From: Olivibacter domesticus
Lineage (GTDB): Bacteria; Bacteroidota; Bacteroidia; Sphingobacteriales; Sphingobacteriaceae
DNA: 64,000 bases
Direction of reading: 5' to 3'
NCBI RefSeq assembly: GCF_900109575.1
Contig: NZ_FOAF01000012.1
Span: forward strand, 62,001-126,000
A program made the position numbers and the translations under genes. This document shows, piece by piece, positions 8,758 to 18,802 of this stretch. Within the stretch, counting starts at the first letter, position 1, and every line of letters begins with the position of its first letter. The notes under the pieces are model-generated. The model did no database searches. It had not been told where the DNA came from and worked only from the letters and a program-made list of their open reading frames with translations.

Positions 8758-11700
8758 TTAAATATTATTAATGACGAGGCGCAATTCCTCTTTTAATTTT
8801 TTTATTAATGGTATATAATAATGCAGGTTAGTGGAGGGGTTTGTTTCTACTTCGAAGGCAATTTTATAGAGAATTGAAAAGCCAAACATTAATGCCGTAC
8901 CCCTAACTTTATGTGCGCTATGCTTTATTGCACCTAAATCTTCCCGATCAGTAAAACGATCCAATTCGATCGAGGTTTCCTCAAGAGATTCTTTGGCTAC
9001 TTCTACAATTTCATTTGCATCTTCCACTTTTATTTCTAAAAGCCTTGCCAAACGTTCATTAACATATTGAAAAGTGCTTGTTGACGGTTTTAGGGCAAAC
9101 CTGTGTTCTTCTAAATCTTCTGCTAACCATTTTTCCAAAATTTGCCTCAAAGTTTCTTGTAAAATAGGTTTACTTAAGTAATCATTCATCCCTAATTCCA
9201 GACATTTCTCGCGCTCCCCATTAAGAATCCCCGCAGTTATTGCAATAATGGGCACTTCTCTACCAAAGCTAAGGTTCCTAATATGAGTAGTTAGTTCATA
9301 TCCATTTAACTTGGGCATCTGAATATCTGTTATAACCAGCTTAGGCTTGAACTCTTTAAAGAGTTTTAATGCTATTTCTCCATTTTCGGCTTCTATTAAG
9401 CGAATACCAGGAATAATATTATTAAAATAAGATTTCATAAGCAACATATTCGTCGCGTTATCTTCCGCAATTAATATGGCACCAGCACTGCTTGATGATT
9501 TTAGAGGCTTGCGATGAGACAGGTTTTCTTTTTCATTTGGTTTTTCGGAATCAGGACCTGCTTCGGAAAAATATAGCTCCAATATCAAATCAAAATAAAA
9601 AATGCTCCCTTCTCCTTGTTTACTTTCAAGGGATAGTTTACTTCCCATCAAGGCTAATAATCTATTTGAAATAGTTAGACCTAATCCTGTCCCCCCATAT
9701 TTTTTTACCGCTGTAGGATTTTCCTGCGTAAATGCTTCAAAAATTTTCTGTTGGTTTTTTAAAGCAATGCCAATCCCGGTGTCTATAACTGAAAATCTAA
9801 ATTTTTGAGACTGTTTATCACTTTCCTTTTCTAATGCCTCTATTTTTAATTCAACTGTTCCCTCTTCTGTAAATTTTATTGCATTACTTAATAAATTAAA
9901 AAGTATTTGTCGTAGACGCAAAATATCTCCAAATACACATTGTGGCAAGTTAGATGACAAGTCTATCTTTAAATCCAGATTCTTTTTTAAGGCCTGATAG
10001 TTTAAAATTTCCACGACCTGATGGCTAAGATCCTGCAAATTAATCTCTTCGATCGAAAGATCTAATTTCCCCGCCTCTATTTTTGATAAGTCTAAAATGT
10101 CATTAATAAGTTCCAAGAGGGCATTTGCTGATTGGAATACTGTTGCCATGTACTCATGCTGCGTTTCCCCTAAAGAGGTTTTCAGCAATAAATCAGTAAA
10201 TCCAATAATTGCATTTAAGGGCGTTCGGATTTCATGACTGATATTAGCTAAAAATTCTGATTTAGCATTATTGGCAATTTCAGCTTGCTCCTTAGCTTTT
10301 CTTAACGATATCTCGTACTCCTTTTGTGCCGAGATATCCTGTACTATTGAAAGAACCAATTGACGGCCTAATTCATCCGTAATAGAAACCCCATTTAAGG
10401 CAATGGGAATACGCTTATCGCCCTTAGTTAAACTTTCCTTTTCATAATAATCGAAACGACCATTTTTCTCTAAACTATCCCGTCTAATCTGCTCCTGTTT
10501 ATCGTATTCACTAGGTGTTAGATCTTTAAAGGTAAATGATAACATTTCCTCTTTACTGTATCCTAAGAATGTCAATAAAGCACTGTTTACTTCAACAAAT
10601 CTACCTGTCTCAAAATCAGTAAGGGCCATCCCGATCGGACTGTTATCAAAAATGCTCTTGAATTTCTTGTTTAAAGTTAATAACTCTCTTTCAGCTAAAA
10701 CATTTGTTGTTTCATCTCTGCAAAGTACAATGACTTTATCATTTTCAAAAGGAACAATTCTTGCGTTATAATATTTTTCTATATCATGAATGGTTAAACT
10801 ATAAGTAAATTCCACTAATTTATTTAACCTTATCGCTTCAGCGATTTCTTTGTCTATCTGCTGCCCAAGGGCTGGCGGAAAGACTTCCCGAAAATTCTTC
10901 CCTAAAAACAGATTTGGTTGAGAATATAAATCTTGCTCTTGGGCCTTATAATCTAAAAATATCCCTTCTTTTGTGAGCACAAAAAGCATATCAGGAATAG
11001 AGGCTATTAACGAGCGTGCATAAGCTTCACTTTTCGTAAGCTCTTCTATTAATTGTTTTTCTTTCGTATTCTCATTATGAGTTCCATACATCCACAAGGG
11101 TTTTCCATCTTCCGTCCACGTTAGCACTTTCCCCTGCACAAGTAACCAAACAAGATGTCCTTCCCTATGTATCATCCGCATCTCGCACTGGTAAAAATCT
11201 GTAGCACCATTAAAGTACTCAGTCATAGCATCCTCTGCCTTTTTCTTATCGGCCGGATATATATACTGTTGCAGATCGTCTGCAGAACAGGGAAATATTT
11301 CACTTGGTTCATACCCAATAAAACGAGCCCACTGCTCATTAAAAATTATTTCTCCCGTTTGTATATTCCATTCCCATGTGCCTAATTTGGCTCCTTGAAT
11401 AACATAATCAAGACGTTGACGTTCTTTTATTAAACTAATCTCAGCACTCTTTCTAATGTCAACGTCCTGTATAAGACCATAAATTCCTACACATTTATCT
11501 TCTTCAAAAATCGGTATTCCAATTATTCTTACCCAAATCAAATCCCTTTTTTTAGTTAGAATCTGAAATTCATTATCTATTTTTTCCTCCTTATTTAATA
11601 TGGAATTTTTCACCTTCTCCAAGAGAGATATATAAGCCTCTTCCTCTTGAAAAAAAAGAATATATTCTTCTATTGAAAGTTCTTCATTATTAGCCAAACC

Positions 11701-12393
11701 ATGAATGTCCCGCGCTAGTTTATTGCACTTTATTTTTTTTGTCTCAAAATCTATACTCCATGTGCCTATACGCGCGGTCTCGCTCGACCTTTCAAGCATC
11801 AATTTCGTACGCTCCAAAGAGAGAAGCACGTTGTTTTTCCAGTTCTCGGCAATAAGAGCCAACGCAAATACGCTAATTATTAATCCTACGTTCGATAATA
11901 ACATATGTTCGGTTCTTAACGAACCTTCTATCAGATTCGGAAACCTATAGCCAATTTGAGTAAAAACAGAAAAAAGGATTAAAATCAGTAAAACAGTTCC
12001 GAACCAAAACTTGGTAAACTTATTATTTCCAATCAATAAAACAGACACGAGAGGTGGTAAAAGTAACCAAGGGGTAATAGGGGAAAGTAGGCCCCCGGTA
12101 AAATATATAAGTGGTGTAATAAAACCCAAGCCTATGAGACCAATTAGTAGATGAAGAGATAAACGTAAACTCCACCATTTCTTCATAACAGCCAACCTTA
12201 AACTAAATAAAGGGATTAAGAAAAGGGAGAGTAAAAATAGTTGAAGGCCATTGCGGAGTAAACTAAAAACAATAAAGTAGGACACGACAAGCAGCGCACT
12301 CAAATCGATAAACCTAAGCAACATTTTTTCTTTTGACAAAAAAATTTCTTTAACATTCAAAAGCCTGATTATCTGCCGAATAAATCCTCTCAT
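8758..12393 (-). CDS. Hybrid sensor histidine kinase with four PAS, receiver and HPt domains
   Basis: The 1211-residue protein has about six N-terminal membrane segments (30-185) with almost no periplasmic loops. Four PAS-type sensor domains follow (about 200-325, 330-450, 455-570, 575-695). The HisKA phospho-acceptor is His720 (FLANISHEIRTPLN). The ATPase domain carries an N box near 834-840 and GTGLGLTIS near 901-909. The receiver domain has phospho-acceptor Asp1023 (ITDIQMP). The C-terminal HPt domain has likely acceptor His1161 (AHKVRGTALMFG). All key residues are present. No DNA-binding output domain and no neighbouring response regulator is seen, so the final phosphate acceptor lies elsewhere. 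The membrane region resembles integral sensor domains such as MASE types, but I cannot assign it. Confidence 0.92.
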   Translation of the reverse strand: MRGFIRQIIRLLNVKEIFLSKEKMLLRFIDLSALLVVSYFIVFSLLRNGLQLFLLSLFLIPLFSLRLAVMKKWWSLRLSLHLLIGLIGLGFITPLIYFTGGLLSPITPWLLLPPLVSVLLIGNNKFTKFWFGTVLLILILFSVFTQIGYRFPNLIEGSLRTEHMLLSNVGLIISVFALALIAENWKNNVLLSLERTKLMLERSSETARIGTWSIDFETKKIKCNKLARDIHGLANNEELSIEEYILFFQEEEAYISLLEKVKNSILNKEEKIDNEFQILTKKRDLIWVRIIGIPIFEEDKCVGIYGLIQDVDIRKSAEISLIKERQRLDYVIQGAKLGTWEWNIQTGEIIFNEQWARFIGYEPSEIFPCSADDLQQYIYPADKKKAEDAMTEYFNGATDFYQCEMRMIHREGHLVWLLVQGKVLTWTEDGKPLWMYGTHNENTKEKQLIEELTKSEAYARSLIASIPDMLFVLTKEGIFLDYKAQEQDLYSQPNLFLGKNFREVFPPALGQQIDKEIAEAIRLNKLVEFTYSLTIHDIEKYYNARIVPFENDKVIVLCRDETTNVLAERELLTLNKKFKSIFDNSPIGMALTDFETGRFVEVNSALLTFLGYSKEEMLSFTFKDLTPSEYDKQEQIRRDSLEKNGRFDYYEKESLTKGDKRIPIALNGVSITDELGRQLVLSIVQDISAQKEYEISLRKAKEQAEIANNAKSEFLANISHEIRTPLNAIIGFTDLLLKTSLGETQHEYMATVFQSANALLELINDILDLSKIEAGKLDLSIEEINLQDLSHQVVEILNYQALKKNLDLKIDLSSNLPQCVFGDILRLRQILFNLLSNAIKFTEEGTVELKIEALEKESDKQSQKFRFSVIDTGIGIALKNQQKIFEAFTQENPTAVKKYGGTGLGLTISNRLLALMGSKLSLESKQGEGSIFYFDLILELYFSEAGPDSEKPNEKENLSHRKPLKSSSSAGAILIAEDNATNMLLMKSYFNNIIPGIRLIEAENGEIALKLFKEFKPKLVITDIQMPKLNGYELTTHIRNLSFGREVPIIAITAGILNGEREKCLELGMNDYLSKPILQETLRQILEKWLAEDLEEHRFALKPSTSTFQYVNERLARLLEIKVEDANEIVEVAKESLEETSIELDRFTDREDLGAIKHSAHKVRGTALMFGFSILYKIAFEVETNPSTNLHYYIPLIKKLKEELRLVINNI

Positions 12394-12726
12394 AATAGGT
12401 TATAGCACTCCCAATTAAAATATTTACCACAAATCATACGCAATATAAAGGAATTGACTTAATTTGATGCATCATTTTTAATCATAAATTTACTCGAAAT
12501 TTTACTCTTCATGTATATTTTATATCCATTTTTTTATGTATTTTATTCTTTTAAGTAAATGCAGTTCTATTTCTATTTAAAAATGGGTTCACCTCTATCG
12601 CTAGAGAGTCGTATCTTGAATGGCACATCTATTTCTTAGAGGCTCGCTCTCATTCTTAAAAAAACACCCACTTAGTGGAATCATAAATATCATGAAATAT
12701 GTACACGAAAGAATAAAAAGGAACAG
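12394..12726. other. 333-bp divergent spacer without recognisable gene
   Basis: This spacer separates the histidine kinase and MFS genes, which are transcribed away from each other. It is very AT-rich. I see no open frame of note, no RNA gene and no strong TTG/TAnnTTTG pair. A small imperfect hairpin (CTCT...AGAG) lies near 12593-12608. Confidence 0.5.
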
Positions 12727-13890
12727 ATGAAACAACATGTTTATAGCTTAAATTTTATACTCTTATGCTTAAGTTCTCTTTTCTTTTCAGCAAGTTTTAA
12801 CATGCTAATACCAGAGTTACCCTCCTATTTAAGTACTATTGGAGGAGCTGAATACAAAGGATTAATTATTGCGCTATTCACCCTTACTGCAGGCATCTCT
12901 AGACCCTTTAGCGGCAAATTGACCGATACAGTAGGCCGTGTACCCATTATGGCGGTAGGTTCTATTATATGCTTTATCTGCGGTTTTCTTTATCCGGTGT
13001 TAAGCACTGTATCGGGTTTTCTATTCTTAAGATTATTACATGGCTTTTCTACTGGTTTTAAACCGACTGCAACTGCCGCTTATATAGCAGACATTATACC
13101 ACAAGCACGATGGGGAGAAGCCCTAGGTATACACGGGCTTTGCTTCAGCACTGGCATGGCAATCGGGCCGGCTATCGGAAGTACCATAAGCACTTATTTC
13201 TCCATTGATATCTTATTTTATTCTTCTTCATTATTAGCATTTCTATCTATCGCCATTTTGCTTAATCTCAAGGAGACATTAGTAAAAAAGCAAAAATTCC
13301 AAATCTCTATACTTAAACTTACCAGACATGATATAATCGACCGACAAGTATTACCTGCAGCCATCGTTACGCTGCTCTCTTATTTTGCTTATGGCTCAAT
13401 TTTAACGCTCATTCCAGACTGGAGCCAACATATAGGAATTGCCAACAAAGGACTCTTCTTTATGGTGTTCACTATTTCCTCTTTATTTATAAGATTTATT
13501 GCAGGAAAGACCTCCGATAAGTATGGAAGAATAAACGTGATTAAAGTCGGTTTAATAATCCTAATAATATCACTATTAATAATAGGTTGGGTACAAAGTA
13601 CATCAGGGCTTCTTTTTGGTTCTGCCATTTATGGAATAGCAACCGGCATACTTTCTCCTGCTACGAACGCATGGACCGTAGATCTTAGTCATCCTGAGCA
13701 TAGGGGCAAAGCCATGGCAACCATGTATATAGCATTAGAAGCTGGCATTGGCTTAGGTGCGTTATTATCGGGATCGTTCTATCAAGATAATATGCACAGG
13801 GTACCCCTGCTCATGTATGGATCTGCAGTAATTGCGCTTATTGCTTTGTTATATTTGGCATTTTTCAAAAAACAAATAGAACCGTTTTAG
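12727..13890 (+). CDS. MFS transporter, drug-efflux-like
   Basis: The 387-residue protein has about twelve hydrophobic segments. It carries the MFS loop motif twice: GKLTDTVGRVPIM (about residues 61-73) after TM2, and GKTSDKYGRINVI (about 258-270) after TM8. This agrees with a proton-driven single-polypeptide exporter of the drug:H+ antiporter type. The substrate cannot be read from sequence. The YfiT-like gene starts 28 bp after its stop in the same direction, so the two may be co-transcribed, although a TATTTTTG box (13897-13904) in the gap could give the next gene its own promoter. Confidence 0.85.
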   Translation: MKQHVYSLNFILLCLSSLFFSASFNMLIPELPSYLSTIGGAEYKGLIIALFTLTAGISRPFSGKLTDTVGRVPIMAVGSIICFICGFLYPVLSTVSGFLFLRLLHGFSTGFKPTATAAYIADIIPQARWGEALGIHGLCFSTGMAIGPAIGSTISTYFSIDILFYSSSLLAFLSIAILLNLKETLVKKQKFQISILKLTRHDIIDRQVLPAAIVTLLSYFAYGSILTLIPDWSQHIGIANKGLFFMVFTISSLFIRFIAGKTSDKYGRINVIKVGLIILIISLLIIGWVQSTSGLLFGSAIYGIATGILSPATNAWTVDLSHPEHRGKAMATMYIALEAGIGLGALLSGSFYQDNMHRVPLLMYGSAVIALIALLYLAFFKKQIEPF

Positions 13891-13918
13891 AATTTATATT
13901 TTTGTTTAAAATTCTGTT

Positions 13919-14452
13919 ATGCATGATCCCTTAAAATATCCAATCGGACAATATGAAAGACCTGTGGTCATTACGGAGGTAGACCTTCAACAGTATATTA
14001 ACATCATTGAAATGTTTCCCTCAAACATAGCAAAAGAGGTTTCACATTTAAATGAAGAACAATTAAATACACCTTATAGAGATGGGGGGTGGACAATAAA
14101 ACAGGTTGTGCATCATTGTGCAGATAGCCATATGAATAGCATTATTAGATTTAAACTTGCGCTAACGGAAGATAAACCCACCATAAAGCCGTATCAAGAG
14201 GATCAATGGGCTGAATTGCCTGATGGTAAAATCTTACCTATAAGTTATTCTCTTTCCTTATTAGAAGGACTTCATGCAAGATGGGTCTTCTTGTTGAAGT
14301 CACTTCGTCCAGTAGATTTAAAACGCACTTTTATACATCCTGAGACTAAAAAAGTATATGACCTAGATGAAAATATCGGCCTGTATGCATGGCATTGCCA
14401 ACACCACCTCGCACATATCACAACTCTAAAAGCAAAAAATAATTGGAAATAG
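13919..14452 (+). CDS. YfiT-like putative metal-dependent hydrolase (DinB superfamily)
   Basis: The 177 residues open with the [13 protein letters not shown] block typical of the YfiT/BstA branch of the DinB fold, a four-helix bundle with one metal site. Metal ligands are visible as His in [11 protein letters not shown] (about residues 60-71) and the [10 protein letters not shown] motif near the C-terminus. Relatives in Firmicutes are bacillithiol S-transferases; Bacteroidota members may use bacillithiol too, but this is not shown by the sequence. The stop codon is 5 bp before the yjbQ ATG. Confidence 0.85.
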   Translation: MHDPLKYPIGQYERPVVITEVDLQQYINIIEMFPSNIAKEVSHLNEEQLNTPYRDGGWTIKQVVHHCADSHMNSIIRFKLALTEDKPTIKPYQEDQWAELPDGKILPISYSLSLLEGLHARWVFLLKSLRPVDLKRTFIHPETKKVYDLDENIGLYAWHCQHHLAHITTLKAKNNWK

Positions 14453-14457
14453 GTTTC

Positions 14458-14880
14458 ATGGAAGTATTTCAACAATCGGTAAAATTGACAAGCAAAAAGA
14501 GGGGCTTCCATCTCATTACACGGGAAGTTGTAGAAGCTGTTCGGCAATTAAAAAAAGTAAAGATTGGTATATGTCATATTTTTATACAACATACTTCCGC
14601 CTCCCTTAGTATTAATGAAAACGCCGACCCCACAGTGCGTAAAGATTTTGAGATGTTCTTTAATAAAATAGTGCCCGAAAATGATCCGGATTATTTGCAT
14701 AACTATGAAGGATCAGACGATATGCCTGCCCACTTAAAAGCTGCATTATTAGGAAGTTCTCTCACAATCCCTATTACAAATGGCGTACTAGCCTTGGGTA
14801 CTTGGCAGGGTATCTATTTATGTGAACATCGAAATGATGGCGGAGCCAGACAATTAATTATCACGATTTGGGGAGAGTAA
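14458..14880 (+). CDS. yjbQ: YjbQ family (UPF0047) secondary thiamine-phosphate synthase-like protein
   Basis: The 140-residue protein has the full UPF0047/YjbQ signature: IFIQHTSASLSINENADP, then DYLHNYEGSDDMPAHLKAAL, and C-terminal GTWQGIYLCEHR. The family is a beta-barrel trimer; E. coli YjbQ has a weak thiamine-phosphate synthase activity, and the real role is uncertain. A TTG at 14443 could extend the frame by five residues into the yfiT-like gene, but ATG at 14458 fits the family N-terminus better. The 3' end overlaps the converging beta-helix gene by 27 bp. Confidence 0.88.
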   Translation: MEVFQQSVKLTSKKRGFHLITREVVEAVRQLKKVKIGICHIFIQHTSASLSINENADPTVRKDFEMFFNKIVPENDPDYLHNYEGSDDMPAHLKAALLGSSLTIPITNGVLALGTWQGIYLCEHRNDGGARQLIITIWGE

Positions 14881-16539
14881 ATTCAGAGATTCTCCATCCA
14901 TAAACACCTTGCCTTCTCCCTCTAGCCCAATTCCATGATCGGTTTTTTCTTTACCCAAATAATAAATATTGTTATTTAAATGAAGGTCTTTAGGATTTAC
15001 AGAAATCACGGTGCTGGCATAAACGCTATCCAAATCTGAGGCAAGTGTGTTACCAATAATTTGTAAATTCTGAGAACCACTGTCTTTAATACAGGTAAGC
15101 GATGCTGCAATTTTATTCTCTTTTATCAGCACATTATTTGCCTTATTATCAACATATAATGCTAAAGCATCTTGATGACTTGTCTGTATCTGATTCCCGC
15201 TTAAAACAGCTTCATTAACTTTCCATAAGGTTACGGCTCCCTTAGGTGAACTGCTAGATATCTTATTATCTTTTAATATAAGACGTCCATCCATATTGAC
15301 ATTAATATTCCCTTTCAAATCATTAGCAAACAAGACAAGACTATCAACCGAAATACCGTTGGGAAATGAAAGATGCCTTATGTAATTGGAATCAAGCGTT
15401 AATTTTTTAGCCTTTACACTGGCTAATAACCTAACCTCAGGAAAGGTGTTTTTATATAAACGGATGTGACCTAAGTTACCAACAATTTCAGCCACATTAT
15501 CAGCATTATTTGATAGTACGTCAATAGCATCGCACTCTCTCACATATACCGCCGGCCTATTGCTCTCTTGAGACCTGTTATTCTTTACTGTTACATTTCG
15601 TAACCCCACTAACGTAGCAATACCAGATCCGTCACGTGTTTTTTGACCTTTTACCCAGCCATTATTTTTGCTTAAATTTCCTTGTATAATGGCCTGTAAA
15701 TCCACCTTACGCTTTTCATCGGGATTATTAATGTCTATCGCATCCGCAGCGTTCGCTTCTAACGTATTACCTGTTATCACATAATTTCTTTCAATACCCA
15801 TGCTTCCAAAAGCCACCTGTACGCCACTCATCCCATTATGATGAATATAATTGTCTTTAATAGCTATGTCTGTACAACCGTGAAAAAAGAGACCATTCTC
15901 TCCATTATGATGAATGTTACTATTTACAATCCTTAAATTATGCGTCGTTTGTGCACGAATACCCGTACCCCGTTGGTAATAGACAGGGTCATTCCGTTCC
16001 TTGCCAAAATAAGATACTTCAGCATTCACAATATTTACATCATCACAGGCATATAGGTATATCCCAGCAAAAGAGAGCAGTTTAGTGGAGTCGCCTTTCA
16101 ATTTAACATCCCGAACTGTTACTTTCTTACAGTTATTAAGATAAATAGCCTCTCTGTTAACTCCTGCATTGAAAGTAAGACTGAGATTATTCACCTTCTC
16201 GCCATAAAACATGGGAGATTCTGAGTATTGTTTACTAAAGGAAAAATTTTCAGTGGTATCCGGAGGTAACTGCTTAAAGAGCCCTGTAGAATAAAGGCTC
16301 ACACCATTTTTTAAGCGAACACTGCTGACATTATAAATACCCTCAGGCACTTTAACCGTATCGCCAGGTTGAGCTTTATTTATAAGATTTTGTATATATT
16401 TTGTATCATCCTTATATTTTGTTCTCGCGTTTTTCGCTTTTACAATATTGTGATTAACTTTTTTTTCTTGACCTAAAGTACATTTTAAACCGATCGCTGA
16501 TAGTAAAAAAAAGGAAACTGCTACTAATTGTTTATTCAT
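14854..16539 (-). CDS. Exported right-handed parallel beta-helix protein
   Basis: The 561-residue protein starts with a signal peptide (about 1-23, ending KCTLGQ). The first segment, YIQNLINKAQPGDTVKVPEG, matches the N-terminal cap seen in parallel beta-helix polysaccharide-active proteins. Many NxxxHHNGxxGxxF-type coils follow (IVNSNIHHNGENGLFFHG, IKDNYIHHNGMSGVQVAFG), a NosD/pectate-lyase-like pattern. A polysaccharide lyase or epimerase role is possible, but no catalytic residues can be assigned. It converges on yjbQ with a 27-bp overlap and is followed upstream by the cytochrome gene on the same strand (138-bp gap). Confidence 0.75.
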   Translation of the reverse strand: MNKQLVAVSFFLLSAIGLKCTLGQEKKVNHNIVKAKNARTKYKDDTKYIQNLINKAQPGDTVKVPEGIYNVSSVRLKNGVSLYSTGLFKQLPPDTTENFSFSKQYSESPMFYGEKVNNLSLTFNAGVNREAIYLNNCKKVTVRDVKLKGDSTKLLSFAGIYLYACDDVNIVNAEVSYFGKERNDPVYYQRGTGIRAQTTHNLRIVNSNIHHNGENGLFFHGCTDIAIKDNYIHHNGMSGVQVAFGSMGIERNYVITGNTLEANAADAIDINNPDEKRKVDLQAIIQGNLSKNNGWVKGQKTRDGSGIATLVGLRNVTVKNNRSQESNRPAVYVRECDAIDVLSNNADNVAEIVGNLGHIRLYKNTFPEVRLLASVKAKKLTLDSNYIRHLSFPNGISVDSLVLFANDLKGNINVNMDGRLILKDNKISSSSPKGAVTLWKVNEAVLSGNQIQTSHQDALALYVDNKANNVLIKENKIAASLTCIKDSGSQNLQIIGNTLASDLDSVYASTVISVNPKDLHLNNNIYYLGKEKTDHGIGLEGEGKVFMDGESLNLLSPNRDN

Positions 16540-16676
16540 CTGTACGTAAGTTTCTGCTTAAAAATATATGTTTCTTGCTATAAAGATAAAAGTATCTACC
16601 TAAAAAAACTAAATTAACACATTAATATTATGTTATTTATAAAAATAATTGGAGTATGACATTTAAATAACATAAA

Positions 16677-17861
16677 TTATTTATAGACAGCGATGCGGTG
16701 TGTTCGCTGTTTGTAAGGGATTTTTTCTTTGCTACCGCTCACTTGAAAACCAATATCTTTTGAAACTTTAACAGGCATGTGGCAATCAATACAGTTTTTC
16801 TCTAACATGCTCACCTTGCCTCTATCAAGTGATACATGTTCTACCTGTGTATGACATTTTATGCATTTTTGTGAATAGACTGCTAGATCAGGTTTTATGT
16901 CATCATGCGTACTGTGGCAGGAGCCACAATCCATATTGCTCAGTTTATAGCATTTGCTGGCTTCAAGTAGTTGCTTCTGTTTTCCATGTACATCCGGATC
17001 TTCTCCAGTATAAGAAGTATATTCTGGAAGATTCCTCAGTGTATCACCGGGCTTAAAAAAGAATATTGGATTTAACATTTGTAAATTAATTCCGGAATGA
17101 CATACGCTACACATATCAACTTTTTGCGATCTGGAAAGCTGATTGTAACCGATCATATGCTTGGCCCTTTTTTCTGTAGGGTGTTCCTCATGGTATTGAA
17201 CGTGAGCAGCAGAAGGACCGTGGCATCGCTGGCAATCAATGCCGGCAATCAAAGAGTTTTTCACATACTCCTCTTCAACTTTTAAACTTCCCGCTGAAAC
17301 CAATTTAGATTGTACAAAAGAACTGTGACATTCTAAACAACGCGTCACAATGGCACGTCCGAAATAAATTTGGTCGACAGGAAAGCCCGGACTGTTAACC
17401 CATTGCTGTTCGTGAACCAAATAATTTAGGGGAAGCTGCATCATCTTATTTCCATACCAATAGGCAAATGTATAGGCAGTAATACCTGCTCCAAAAGCAA
17501 CCGATAACTTTTCTTGCTTCATATTTTGCCCATTCACATAAGCTACCTGATATAAACCGTCAACTTTCTTTTCAACTCCGACCTTTGTCTTTTCATTAAA
17601 TACGAAAGTTCCTTCTGGCAAGGCTAAGCTATCAGTGGCATGTGGCGCATTCAGCTCCTTCGAAGTGTTAAAATGGGCATTATGAATATAATTTTGTGCA
17701 ATTTCTTTATGACATTGAACACACGTACCCTCCCCAGCATATTGCTCGCCACGGACATCCTCTTTCTTCTGTTCAGTGCATTGAATAATACTTATTGCAA
17801 AACAACTGGCAAGAAAAAATAATAGTAAAATCCTTTGGCGACTCATCGGCTTATAATACAA
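16677..17861 (-). CDS. Seven-haem c-type cytochrome lipoprotein
   Basis: Seven CxxCH haem-binding motifs are present: CVQCH, CLECH, CQRCH, CSVCH, CGSCH, CIKCH and CIDCH. The pattern fits the cytochrome c554 / doubled-CxxCH group. The N-terminus is a lipoprotein signal (ISIIQCTEQ), so the protein is probably membrane-anchored and periplasmic. An alternative start five codons in (ATG at 17846, MSRQRILLL) gives a more compact signal and may be the true one. No reductase, quinol dehydrogenase or cytochrome maturation gene is adjacent, so its redox partner is unknown. Confidence 0.85.
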   Translation of the reverse strand: MYYKPMSRQRILLLFFLASCFAISIIQCTEQKKEDVRGEQYAGEGTCVQCHKEIAQNYIHNAHFNTSKELNAPHATDSLALPEGTFVFNEKTKVGVEKKVDGLYQVAYVNGQNMKQEKLSVAFGAGITAYTFAYWYGNKMMQLPLNYLVHEQQWVNSPGFPVDQIYFGRAIVTRCLECHSSFVQSKLVSAGSLKVEEEYVKNSLIAGIDCQRCHGPSAAHVQYHEEHPTEKRAKHMIGYNQLSRSQKVDMCSVCHSGINLQMLNPIFFFKPGDTLRNLPEYTSYTGEDPDVHGKQKQLLEASKCYKLSNMDCGSCHSTHDDIKPDLAVYSQKCIKCHTQVEHVSLDRGKVSMLEKNCIDCHMPVKVSKDIGFQVSGSKEKIPYKQRTHRIAVYK

Positions 17862-18094
17862 TTACGGTTTTATTTATTTTTGCTGATTAGATTATTTTTT
17901 GGTGGCACTAATGTAGTAATTTTCAATTTTACTTCTCGCAAATTGTTTATCTAGCACGTTCTTTTTAATCTTGCCCTGCTAAAACCATCTATTTAACATT
18001 AAAATGCTAATTTGGCTCCACCATATTTGTAGATCATCGGCGCTATGGCAATCATCTAATATTTTACATAACAGACTGTATAAATTATAATATT

Positions 18095-18556
18095 TTGTAT
18101 TCCAAGGAACAAGCATCAAAACTAAAACAAGCATTTTGGACAACTTTCGGTCAATACATGGTGTCTGTTCCTTCTGCCGACGGCCTGAAAATTAATTGGG
18201 TAAATTATAAAACTAATTTTAAATACATCTTTTTTAAGATGGATGCTGATAAAAGGATGGCCTCCATTGCTATCGAAATAACACACCCTGATGTGGATAT
18301 ACAAGCCTTATTATTTGAACAATTTTATGAATTAAGAAATATCCTTCATCATCACTTAGAAGAAGAATGGCAATGGCACTTACATACAAGGAATGATTAT
18401 GACAAAATAATCAGTCGGATTTCAACTGAAATTCACGATGTGAGCGTATTTAAACAAGACGATTGGCCAAAATTAATCTCTTTTTTTAAGTCCAGAATGA
18501 TCGCACTCGATGAATTTTGGAGCACAGCAAAATATAGTTTTGAGGACTTAAAATAA
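18095..18556 (+). CDS. DUF4268 domain-containing protein
   Basis: The 153-residue protein fits DUF4268 along its whole length: YSKEQASKLKQAFWTTFGQY, then GLKINWVNYKTNFKYIFFKM, and C-terminal KLISFFKSRMIALDEFW. The domain also occurs at the end of nuclease- or restriction-related proteins, but here it stands alone with no such neighbour. The start is TTG at 18095: no in-frame ATG lies upstream before a stop, and the next Met (residue 21) would remove the conserved N-terminus. It is a monocistronic gene between the cytochrome and oxidoreductase genes. Confidence 0.75.
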   Translation: MYSKEQASKLKQAFWTTFGQYMVSVPSADGLKINWVNYKTNFKYIFFKMDADKRMASIAIEITHPDVDIQALLFEQFYELRNILHHHLEEEWQWHLHTRNDYDKIISRISTEIHDVSVFKQDDWPKLISFFKSRMIALDEFWSTAKYSFEDLK

Positions 18557-18802
18557 GCCATAAAAATTATTGATTCTTCCAAATCCTTTAACTAAAATAG
18601 CTCGAAGCAATTAAAAATAACATAAAGGTTACATTTAACGATTTCATATTTTCCTATCAAAAGCCTTATCTTTCCGCACTGTATAGAATATAGATATTAT
18701 TCATCCATAGCTTGCGGTAGCTGTATTTATAACAGCCTAATTCCGAACATAAACTAAAACAATTACAGACATACAAACCTTGTTCATGAGAAAATATATA
18801 GA

